Positions 7,075 through 15,300 of a stretch of DNA of 32,526 bases are shown here, piece after piece. The stretch is from the NCBI GenBank assembly GCA_030537455.1, contig JAUNMR010000037.1, forward strand, positions 1-32,526, read 5' to 3'. Made by a program: the position numbers and the translations under genes. The notes under the pieces were generated by a model. It did not search any database. It was not told the origin of the DNA and saw nothing but the letters and a program-made list of their open reading frames with translations. This DNA comes from Planctomycetia bacterium. Its GTDB lineage: Bacteria; Planctomycetota; Planctomycetia; Pirellulales; Thermoguttaceae. Each line of letters opens with the position of its first letter. The first letter of the stretch is position 1.

Positions 7075-7103
7075 TATGCCGCGTCTGAAATCGACGCGGT
7101 ATA
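7075..7103 (+). other. Long hairpin directly after pyrH
   Basis: TATGCCGCGTC and GACGCGGTATA form an 11-bp stem (one G-T pair) with a 7-base loop, starting 4 bases after the stop codon. There is no T-run, so it is likely an mRNA 3'-end stabiliser or a processing signal ahead of the true terminator. Confidence 0.5.
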
Positions 7104-7135
7104 GACGCGATTTCGTTATCGTTTGATTATATGTG

Positions 7136-7173
7136 AAAAAAAGGCGCTCAGCCAGTGAGTTGAGCGCCTTTTT
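7136..7173. terminator. Bidirectional rho-independent terminator between pyrH and the desulfurase gene
   Basis: A-run 7136-7142, stem GGCGCTCA (7143-7150), 10-base loop, TGAGCGCC (7161-7168), T-run 7169-7173. It serves both converging genes. Confidence 0.9.
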
Positions 7174-7229
7174 GATTATTGATAATTTATCACACGCGTG
7201 ATTAATTATTGTAGTTCATTTGTAATATC

Positions 7230-8489
7230 TTATTCAATCGGCGTTTGCGTAGCGTTATCCCACTTTGAGGACGCGTGACGCACAATAGCGACGACTTCGA
7301 CAAATGCATTGGCGGCGCGTTTGATTTCTTCTTCGGTGGTATAGCGGCTGAGGCTGAATCTGAAATTACCTTGTAGCGCGCCGACGGGAACCTTCATGGC
7401 GGAGAGGACGTGCGAGGGCTCCAGGGAGCCGGAGGTGCAAGCCGAGCCGCTGGAGACGCATATGCCGCGTTCAGACATGAGCATGAGAATTGCCTCTCCT
7501 TCGGCGCCGTAAACCGCGACGTTTAAGGTATTAGGTGTTCTCGGGGAGTTTTTGCCATTAACGACGACGTACGGCACGCGCTTGACGATTTCCTCTTGAA
7601 GTTGGTCTCGGAGCTTTGCCATTTTAACGGCGTTGGCGACAATAGCGTCTTTCTCCATCTCCAGCGCTTTTGCCAGTCCGATAATATAGGGGACGTTTTC
7701 GGTACCGGCGCGGCGCCCTCGTTCTTGGTGCCCGCCGAGCATAAAGTTCACGAACGGGGCGGCGCGACGAATATAAAGCACGCCGATACCCTTGGGCGCG
7801 TGGAGCTTGTGACCGCTGAAGGAGAGCATATCGACGTTGGCAAAGCGTCCGGTGGAGTCGTCGTTGTACGCTTGAGCGCTCAGGTCGATTGGTAATTTTG
7901 CAACGGTTTGCGTGGCGTCGACGTGAAAGACGATTTTCGGATCGGTCTGTTTCGCGAGGCGCGCAAGTTTTTCGATCGGGAAGATAACGCCGGTCTCGTT
8001 ATTGGCGTGCATAATAGAGACGACGGCGGTTTCGCCGGGTCGTAGCGCCTGGACGTATTCGCGAAGATTGATTTTACCGTCGGGATCGACGCCGATCCAG
8101 TCGACGGGAAACTCCTCTTTTTCAAGGCGTTTGCATACCTCGATCACCGCGGGATGTTCCACTTTAGAGGTAATAATGCGTCGACGTTTGGGGTTGGCTT
8201 TAACCGCGGCGCGCAGCGCGCCGGTGATAGCGGCGTTATTGCTTTCGGTAGCGCACGCGGTAAAGACGATTTCGTCGGCGAAGGCGGCGCCAATTGCGCT
8301 GGCTACGGTTTTTCGCGCTTTTTCCAGTTCCTTTGCGAGCGTTAGCGCGGGCTCGTACATTGAGCTGGGATTCCAGTAGTATGAGCGCAGGTAGGGCGTA
8401 ATGGCGTCAACCACCTCGGGCGCGACGCACGTTGTGGCGTTATTGTCAAGGTAAATCACAGGTTCGTTCATGGGATTGGTCATGCTCAT
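7230..8489 (-). CDS. Cysteine desulfurase, NifS/IscS type
   Basis: PLP enzyme that takes sulfur from cysteine as a persulfide for Fe-S cluster or thiolation pathways. Visible: YLDNNATT at the N-terminus, ATESNN (PLP contact), KVEHPA with His112, HVDATQ with Asp191, SFSGHKLHAPKG with the PLP lysine Lys228, GTEN, and SSGSACTSG with the active-site Cys351 in the long class-I type loop; the C-terminal RFSLSRYTTEEEI is typical. AAAGGAGG lies 3 bases before the first ATG (8489) and 9 bases before the second (8483), so translation from 8483 is quite possible. No iscU, iscR or nifU neighbour is present, so the gene stands alone. 'IscS' or 'NifS' cannot be decided from sequence alone. Confidence 0.93.
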   Translation of the reverse strand: MSMTNPMNEPVIYLDNNATTCVAPEVVDAITPYLRSYYWNPSSMYEPALTLAKELEKARKTVASAIGAAFADEIVFTACATESNNAAITGALRAAVKANPKRRRIITSKVEHPAVIEVCKRLEKEEFPVDWIGVDPDGKINLREYVQALRPGETAVVSIMHANNETGVIFPIEKLARLAKQTDPKIVFHVDATQTVAKLPIDLSAQAYNDDSTGRFANVDMLSFSGHKLHAPKGIGVLYIRRAAPFVNFMLGGHQERGRRAGTENVPYIIGLAKALEMEKDAIVANAVKMAKLRDQLQEEIVKRVPYVVVNGKNSPRTPNTLNVAVYGAEGEAILMLMSERGICVSSGSACTSGSLEPSHVLSAMKVPVGALQGNFRFSLSRYTTEEEIKRAANAFVEVVAIVRHASSKWDNATQTPIE

Positions 8490-8530
8490 ACGCCTCCTTT
8501 AATAGAGGAAAAAGGTATTTTGAGGTTCCT

Positions 8531-8545
8531 GCGCCATCATGGCGC
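8531..8545. promoter_or_regulatory. Palindromic operator candidate before the desulfurase gene
   Basis: GCGCCAT-C-ATGGCGC, a perfect 7-bp inverted repeat with a single central base. It lies right where transcription would start from the minus-strand -10 box at 8547-8552, a position that suits a repressor. Confidence 0.45.
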
Positions 8546-8546
8546 C

Positions 8547-8573
8547 ATTATAGCGCTACGATTGAGGTTGCAA
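8547..8573 (-). promoter_or_regulatory. Candidate promoter of the cysteine desulfurase gene
   Basis: On the minus strand a perfect TATAAT (8552-8547) is preceded by TTGCAA (8573-8568) with a short 15-base spacer. It sits about 60 bases before the start codon. Confidence 0.45.
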
Positions 8574-8766
8574 AGGCGTAATACAGGAAAGGCGCCAAGC
8601 GTGGAAATGTACGCTTTTCTCTGTGGTCGTCTTGCAAATTGTTCCTTTAACGATTAAGATAAACCACGGCGCGGCTTGTCGCTTGCGTTGCGTCGTGGCA
8701 AGTTTGTGCGCGGCGTTTGTTCAAGGTCGCTGTTATGCATAGATAATGGAGAGATTAGGAGTCGTA

Positions 8767-10296
8767 ATGAACGCATATCTTGGAATCGATATTGGCACGT
8801 CCGGTACGAAAGTACTGGCGATAGACGCACAAGGGAAGGTTTTATCGGTCGCTTCGCGCGAATATCCCTGCTATGCGCCTAAGCCGCTGTGGAGCGAACA
8901 GGATCCCGAGGACTGGTGGCAGGCGGTTCTAGCCGCGGTACCCGAGGCGGTTGCGAAGGCGGGACTGTCGGGCTGCGACGTGAAAGGAATTGGACTTTCC
9001 GGTCAAATGCACGGTTCCGTCTTTCTCGATCGTCAGGACAAAGTGATTCGGCCCGCGATTTTGTGGAACGACCAGCGCACCGCCGCGGAATGCCAGGAGA
9101 TTGAACAGGCCGTGGGAGGACGCGATAAGCTCATTGAACTGGTCGCCAATCCTGCCATGAGCGGCTTTACCGCGCCGAAGATCGTCTGGCTACGCAATAA
9201 CGAGCCGGAGAATTTCGACAAGGTCGCCAAGGTTTTATTACCGAAAGACGAGATTCGTCGTCGTCTCACCGGCGAATACGCCACGGAAGTGAGCGACGCG
9301 AGCGGTACGCTACTACTGGACGTGGCGCATCGACGCTGGTCACAGGAGACGCTCAGCGCGCTGGGGTTGGATTCTTCCCTGCTGCCGACGGTTTACGAGT
9401 CAGAGGACACGACGGGTAAATTGAGCGCGAGCGCGGCGGAAGCGCTCGGTCTCACGACGGACTGTATCGTGGTCGGCGGCGCGGGCGATTGCGCCGCGGG
9501 CGCGGTTGGCAATGGAATCGTTCGCCCTGGGGTGACGTCGACGTCGTTGGGCACCAGCGGGGTTGTCTTTGTTCATTCAGACGAATTGAAATATGACAAA
9601 GCCGGTCGCATCCACACATTCTGTCACGCGGTACGCGGCAAGTGGCACATGATGGGCGTGACCCTTTCCGCGGCGGGTTCGTTACAATGGTTCCGCAACG
9701 CGTTGTGTCAAGAGTTGTGGCAGCGCGCGAAGGAGCAGGGTCGCGATATTTACGAGCTTCTCACCGCGGAAGCGAGTCAGACGCGTCAGGGCGCCGACGG
9801 GCTGTTCTTCCTTCCGTATCTGAGCGGCGAACGCACGCCACATGCGGATCCGTACGCGCGCGGCGCCTTTATTGGTCTGACGTTAGCGCACGATCGTCGC
9901 CATATGGCGCGCGCGATTCTCGAGGGGGTCGTCTACTCATTGCGCGATTCAGTGGAGATTTTCCGCAGTCTGAACGTACCGATCAGTGAAATACGCGCCA
10001 GCGGCGGCGGCGCCAAGAGTGCGTTCTGGCGACAAATGCAGGCCGATATGTTCGGCAGTCCGGTAACGACGCTTAATTCCGAAGAGGGTCCCGCCTACGG
10101 GGTCGCGCTCTTGGCAACCGTCGGCGCGGGGGAATATAACAATATCGAAGAGGCGTGCGACGCGACGATTTCGCGCAAATCGCAGACCGAGCCGAACCAA
10201 GAGGCGCAGACCTACTACGACCAGGCGTTCCCGGTCTATCAGCGGCTTTATCAAGCGCTGAAAGAGGAGTTTCGCGCCATTGCGCAACTACCGTGA
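8767..10296 (+). CDS. xylB: Xylulokinase (FGGY sugar kinase)
   Basis: Phosphorylates D-xylulose with ATP for entry into the pentose phosphate pathway. The ATG at 8767 is chosen because TTAGGAG (8755-8761) precedes it at a good distance; the ATG at 8746 contains that site within its own codons. The 509 residues show the N-terminal GIDIGTSGTK phosphate loop, the SGQMHG substrate motif (79-84), LWNDQRT, and the second-domain GGAGDCAAGAVG in which Asp241 is the expected catalytic base; FLPYLSGERTPHADP and SGGGAKSAFWRQM are also typical. The sequence fits XylB better than other FGGY kinases. There is no xylA next to it. It is monocistronic, ending at a strong hairpin. Confidence 0.93.
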   Translation: MNAYLGIDIGTSGTKVLAIDAQGKVLSVASREYPCYAPKPLWSEQDPEDWWQAVLAAVPEAVAKAGLSGCDVKGIGLSGQMHGSVFLDRQDKVIRPAILWNDQRTAAECQEIEQAVGGRDKLIELVANPAMSGFTAPKIVWLRNNEPENFDKVAKVLLPKDEIRRRLTGEYATEVSDASGTLLLDVAHRRWSQETLSALGLDSSLLPTVYESEDTTGKLSASAAEALGLTTDCIVVGGAGDCAAGAVGNGIVRPGVTSTSLGTSGVVFVHSDELKYDKAGRIHTFCHAVRGKWHMMGVTLSAAGSLQWFRNALCQELWQRAKEQGRDIYELLTAEASQTRQGADGLFFLPYLSGERTPHADPYARGAFIGLTLAHDRRHMARAILEGVVYSLRDSVEIFRSLNVPISEIRASGGGAKSAFWRQMQADMFGSPVTTLNSEEGPAYGVALLATVGAGEYNNIEEACDATISRKSQTEPNQEAQTYYDQAFPVYQRLYQALKEEFRAIAQLP

Positions 10297-10418
10297 CTGT
10301 ACGACTGACACGGGTCGGGACGCTCAGATAGCACAAGCGCGCCGACGGGGTAACGCCCGTGTGGCGCGGAGATTGTAGCGCTCGAGCTTGCCGAGTAATT
10401 GAGTCTTATACAAAAGGA

Positions 10419-10462
10419 ACGAGAACCTTGCTCGGGCAGAGCGGAGGTTCTCGTCTTTCTTT
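10419..10462. terminator. Terminator between xylB and the TIGR03000 gene
   Basis: ACGAGAACCT (10419-10428) and AGGTTCTCGT (10445-10454), a perfect 10-bp stem, followed by CTTTCTTT. A run of A before the stem makes it usable on the minus strand as well. Confidence 0.8.
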
Positions 10463-10514
10463 GTATTAACCAGCTTCGCCAATTAACATGGCGTTTAGGC
10501 GTGGGGCGTTGTGA

Positions 10515-11648
10515 TTAACGCACGGCGTAAGCTTGGTTTTCCGCGAGGGTCGGATTGAAGGCCAGAGCGGTCGATTCGCCAGCGGTGAGGGTCGTGGTTT
10601 GGACGTCCTCGTAGCGTTGACCGTTACGGAATTCAACGACGCGGATCTCGAAGGAGTAGGTTTGACCGTATTCGAGGTTCTTCGCGGCGAAGGAGCGCAA
10701 GGCGCCCTTTTGCTTGGTGCGATATCCGTTGACGTAGACGATGGCGTCTTCGGGCACGAGCATTTTAATGAGACCAGCGCTTTCGGGCGAGGGCGCGGGC
10801 GTGGGAACGGTTTCGGGAGCGTCGTTATTTGCCGGAGGCAGACCATTGAGGTCGTCGTAGGTAGGCAACGCTGGGGCGTCGAGATTATCGTCGCCGGTCG
10901 AGAGGCTTTGCGCGGGCTGGGGATTGGGGGAATTGGGGGAATCTTGGTTTTCAAAACCGGTGCGATTTGCTTTTCCAGTTTCGGCGTCCAGCGGGGTCAC
11001 GGAACCGGGGATATACCCGTCGCCGCAGCAGCTTCTGGGGGCGTAGACGGCGTTGGGCGCGCAAGCGTCGCAACCAGGCGCGATAAAGGAAGGAGCGCAG
11101 GGGTCACAGACGGGGGTCCAAGCGGGTTCGCAGAAATCGGCGCAGGGGCTCCAGCAGGGGTCGCACACGGACCAACAGGGGTCGCACACGTACGCCGGCT
11201 GACAGTAGCTATAGCCATAGCCGAAGAGGAACTCGCGAATGGAGCGCAACGCGCCGCCGACAACACGCGCGGTCGTGCGGACCGGCGTGAAGCAACGAGC
11301 GCGCGTGTAGGGCGCGTAGTCGAAGCCGTAGTCGTAACCGAAATCATAGGCGAACGCGTTGTCATAGACGACTGCGCCGTCGAACGCGAACGTTGCGGCG
11401 TCGGCATTACCGGCGCAGCTAGCGCACTCGCTATAGCTCGGCATGACGTCGCTACCGGCGTAGAGGGAGGTTGAACTCAGGTCGCCGAACGTGAGCGCTT
11501 GACCGCCGAAGAAAGAGCCGTCGTCGCGAGTGGTCGTCGTCTTGCCAAGGAGGTCAAAGAGACCGCCAGCGGCATAAGCGCTGGAAGCGACCGCGCTAAT
11601 CGCGAACGCCGCGATCAGACCTAACGCCAAACTACCGTTAAATTTCAT
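10515..11648 (-). CDS. Secreted cysteine-rich protein with TIGR03000-type domain
   Basis: 377 residues. AAGGAG lies before the ATG. Residues 1-26 form a signal peptide ending AYA-A. A tyrosine/phenylalanine-rich stretch (about 85-115) is followed by a cysteine-rich region (about 119-208) in which CDPCW and related CxxC units repeat, then a proline/asparagine linker. Residues 292-364 match the roughly 70-residue planctomycete-specific TIGR03000 domain: VPEDAIVYVNG, then a length of beta strands with TYSFEIRV and a closing LTAGES. These proteins are exported; their function is not known. The cysteines suggest disulfide cross-linking in the cell envelope (inference). A strong terminator separates it from xylB, so it is expressed alone. 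Confidence 0.85.
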   Translation of the reverse strand: MKFNGSLALGLIAAFAISAVASSAYAAGGLFDLLGKTTTTRDDGSFFGGQALTFGDLSSTSLYAGSDVMPSYSECASCAGNADAATFAFDGAVVYDNAFAYDFGYDYGFDYAPYTRARCFTPVRTTARVVGGALRSIREFLFGYGYSYCQPAYVCDPCWSVCDPCWSPCADFCEPAWTPVCDPCAPSFIAPGCDACAPNAVYAPRSCCGDGYIPGSVTPLDAETGKANRTGFENQDSPNSPNPQPAQSLSTGDDNLDAPALPTYDDLNGLPPANNDAPETVPTPAPSPESAGLIKMLVPEDAIVYVNGYRTKQKGALRSFAAKNLEYGQTYSFEIRVVEFRNGQRYEDVQTTTLTAGESTALAFNPTLAENQAYAVR

Positions 11649-12042
11649 GATTATCTCCTTGAACGTATATTCGACGTTCGACCAAAATTAAGAACGCGAG
11701 CGCAACGACGCGCATTGCGACGCTACGTTGAATTCGTAAGAACGGCTCGCGAACACGAAAATTCGCGAACTGGCGACGTGGTTAGTCTACTTTGTGTAAA
11801 TCACGCCAGCTCCGTATCGTCTATATTTTGCTTAAATTCGCCAAAAAGAAAAGACCTAAACTTGTTTATTTTAATAGAAAATAAAAAAGTTTTGAAAGGA
11901 TTTTCTTTTTTAACGATTGTATTAGACCAATCCTCGTGCGTGTATTACGAACTCAACTAGGCAAAACGCTATTACAATACGCCTGTCGGCTATATCGCCA
12001 GTTTTTTTATAAATGTCGAATGTTTTTTATCCTGTGGTAATA

Positions 12043-12071
12043 TTGGGTAGAACAGTGTTATCTGTTATAAT
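12043..12071 (+). promoter_or_regulatory. Candidate promoter of the alpha-2-macroglobulin gene
   Basis: TTGGGT (12043-12048), 17-base spacer, perfect TATAAT (12066-12071). The leader would be about 260 bases. The -10 area is part of a 17-base motif repeated upstream of the autotransporter gene. Confidence 0.45.
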
Positions 12072-12284
12072 TGGCATAGGCGTCTTCCGTGCCCCGCGCG
12101 TTGAGAGGAGAGCTGTTGTAGCGGCGGTAGGAAAAAGCGGATTTTTTTCAGAATCGACGCAAGATTAACGGTTTGTAGGCAACTATTAGCCGCGGCGTTC
12201 TTTTTGGAGTCGTCCAGTGGCGTTGCGTGTGATAGCTAGCCCGGGGCGAGTTGAACGTCATGGCATGAAGTAGAGGAAACGGAA

Positions 12285-12314
12285 ACTCGCGCTACGTTTG
12301 AGATAGGCGCGAGT
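12285..12314 (+). other. Leader hairpin upstream of the alpha-2-macroglobulin start
   Basis: ACTCGCGC and GCGCGAGT form a perfect 8-bp stem with a 14-base loop, ending 25 bases before the ATG and just before the ribosome-binding site GAGGTAAGG. No T-run follows. It could set translation efficiency or mRNA stability. Confidence 0.45.
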
Positions 12315-12339
12315 ATGGCGAAGCAGCAGAGGTAAGGTT

Positions 12340-15300
12340 ATGTCAAGCGGCAAAGGCATGGGACGAGCGCGCGCGCGGCAGACGTTGTGCGCGTTATTGA
12401 CGTTCTTAATAGTATTCGCGACCAGTAGCGCGTCTTTTTGTGTCGTGCGCGCGTCGTTCGCGGCGGAGGCGGCATTACAGATGAGTCAAATACAAAGAAC
12501 AACGACGACAAAGGCGCCTTTTGCCGGCGCGTCGACGTGGGATTCCCAGCGTATGGAGAAGGAAATGCAGGGCGTGAGCGACGACGTACTCATTGCCGCA
12601 ATGAATACGTTGTACTCCACTCAAATGTACGCTGACGCATACGCGCTGGTGAAGTACGCGCTTACCAGCGCTGAAACCAGTGAACGCGTCTGCGTCAGCG
12701 CGGTGTGGCGACTGAGCGACTTATGGCGCAGTCAAGCCGACTACAACGAGATCGTCGATCTTATAGAGAAGGGTCTGGAGCGTTTTCCCAACTCCCTCGA
12801 GATGAGACGTGCGGTTGTCACGATCTACCTTCAACTTCCTCAGACGGGCGAGATGATCGACGGAAAATTTGTGATCAAGCAAACCTGGGGCGAGAATACC
12901 CTCAGTTGGTATGATCGCAAACGCGTTCGCATTTTGCAGATTTATCGCGACGGTCTAGCCACGGCGCGCGAACTTGGCGCGCTACAGCAAGACAATTCGA
13001 ATGTTAGTGAATTCTATCTCAGTTTTATTAACGTATGGACCGATAGCCAGTTTTCGGAATACTGGCGTTTGCAAACTCTTACCGATATCGACGTGACGCC
13101 CGACTACCAGCCGGCGGAGCGTATGCGCCAGCGCAATCGTATGCAGGGCGCGCCGGTGGACGACAATGGCGATCCGATTTTCTACTTAACTCCGGAATCG
13201 TTTGAGAGCGCGAAAAACGACGGCGAGCGCATTCAGGCGTTGCGTAAGGAGGCGTTTGAATACGCAAGCAAATATGGGCGCGCTCGCCTCTTGCGTCAAC
13301 AGGCCGACGATGTTCAGGCGCTCTTTGGCGTACAGACCCTCGCGGACTATCGCTTCTTCTTTGACCGCCAGAGCGTCGACTCCGAGCAGACGCAGAGCAG
13401 TATCTGGACGCTTAATACCCTAGAGGACAACGAGACAATCGCGCGTTTGGCGACCGGTCTGAAGCGATTTAAACTACCGCAAGAGTACGACTACATTGCG
13501 TTGTGGCGTGAATCGTTGGAGTATAACGTCGATTACCACGTCTGGACGCAGGTGGCGCTCGAATATGAAAATCGTCGTCAATATGTCAAGGCGGCGGAGG
13601 TTTGGCGTCACATTGTTGATATTTTAAACGGCTCCTGGGGTAAAGAGCTCGACAAGAATCTGCGCGATAGGTACCTCATGGAGGCGACCACGGCGCTCGC
13701 TCAAATAGAAGAACCGCGTATTCGCTTCGAACATGGCGACTCAAAAGTCACCGGTACGCAACTCGATATGACGCTGACCTTCCGTAATGCGACGGAAGTG
13801 GAGTATACCGTCAATGAATTGCGCGTGGATAAACTTCTGGATCAACTTCGCCAGGAGTCGTTCTGGAAGGAAGGCAACGGGACGATCATCCAAGAGCGCG
13901 TTATGTCCTTGCTTATGGCGGACAATATGACGTTGAACGATCGTATAGCCAATAGCGAAACGTATCGAAATCTTCGTCCGTTGGGAATTATTGGTCGAAA
14001 GCATTTTATTGGCAAAGAGGTAGCGCGCTTTAAGCAGACCTTAGAGCCGAATCCGGAACATTATGATCGTCGTGTTCGCGTAGAGACGCCGCAGCTACCG
14101 GTTGGCGCATATTTGATCCAAGCGAAAGCGAAGGACGGCAACAGCGACATTGCGGTAGTGTGGCTGCGCGATCGCGCGCTGGTGAGCAAAGCGTTTCAAA
14201 CTGGTCGTCGTTACTTCCTTTACGACAGCGTCACGGGCGAACCGCTTGCCGATAAACAGATCGAATTCCTAATTGTGTATCGAAGCTATGCTCGTAACCG
14301 TAACGATGTTTCGTTGGTCAAGCTCAATCGCAAGACAGATCAGACCGGTTCTGTCCTTTTGGAGAATAATCTGCTCTCCAGGGACAACGGCTCGGTTATG
14401 GTCATTGCGACGAGTCCCTCGACCGATTCCAAGCGTCCCCAAGGTTATACGTTCCTCGACGGGGATCACGTGTGGGTCAGTAATCGCGTGGACGTGCGTG
14501 ACAACGATTATCGTCGCGCGTTCTTTGTTTCGGATCGACCGATCTATCGACCTGGTCAGCGCGCGGAATTTAAGTTCATTATAGGCACGCCGAGTTACGA
14601 CGCCCCGGAAGATTCAACCCCCTGGGCGAACCAGACGGTCGACTATGTGATTAATAATCCCATGGGCGAGCGCGTGGCGCATGGTCAAGTCACGCTTGAC
14701 TCCACCGGCTCCTTTGCCGAGGGTTTCGATATTCCCAACGACTCGAAGCTTGGACGTTACTCAGTTATCGTCGGTACCGGCTTTGACGAATCGAACGGCA
14801 GTTTCTACGACATTTACGGCTCGGGCGCTTTCCGTTTGGAAGAATATCGCAAGCCGGAATTTGAAGTTAAGGTGGAGGCGCCTAGCGACCCCGTTACGTT
14901 GGGCGAGACCTTTAGCGCTAAGGTCAACGCGCGATATTATTTCGGCGCGCCGGTGACCAAAGGGACCGTGAATTACAAGGTCGTGCGCAAGAGTCATTAC
15001 GCGTCGTGGTTCCCGACTCGATACTGGGATTGGTTCTACGGCTGCGGATACTGGCAATTCGCCTATGAGGCCAAGTGGTATCCTGGATGGACGTGCTGGG
15101 GCGTGAGGAGATTACTTCCCTTTGAAATGCGCGGTTCTTACGGCGTGCCCGAGATTGTTTGTCAGGGAGAGGCTCAGCTCGACGAAAACGGTTCCTTTAG
15201 CGTACAAATCGACTCCTCGCTCGCCAAGGCGATCTACCCGAACGACGACCAGGAGTATGAGATTGAAGCAGAGGTCGTGGACGAGTCACGACGCGTTATC

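Larger units (their letters stand above)
11649..12339. other. 690-base intergenic region between divergent envelope genes
   Basis: AT-rich core (11810-12080) with the promoter at 12043-12071, a weak AAAAAAG/CTTTTTT inverted repeat (11883-11911), and a long leader carrying a hairpin at 12285-12314. No believable gene; an 81-codon frame at 11715 lacks a ribosome-binding site and normal composition. Confidence 0.55.

Noticed and set aside
10533..11474. 313-codon open frame on the plus strand opposite the TIGR03000 gene
   Set aside because: Anti-sense shadow in GC-rich DNA: no signal or family content and it sits wholly inside a gene with signal peptide and known domain.
11883..11911. Inverted repeat AAAAAAG/CTTTTTT as a terminator
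   Set aside because: Only A-T pairs apart from one G-C and no gene ends nearby.
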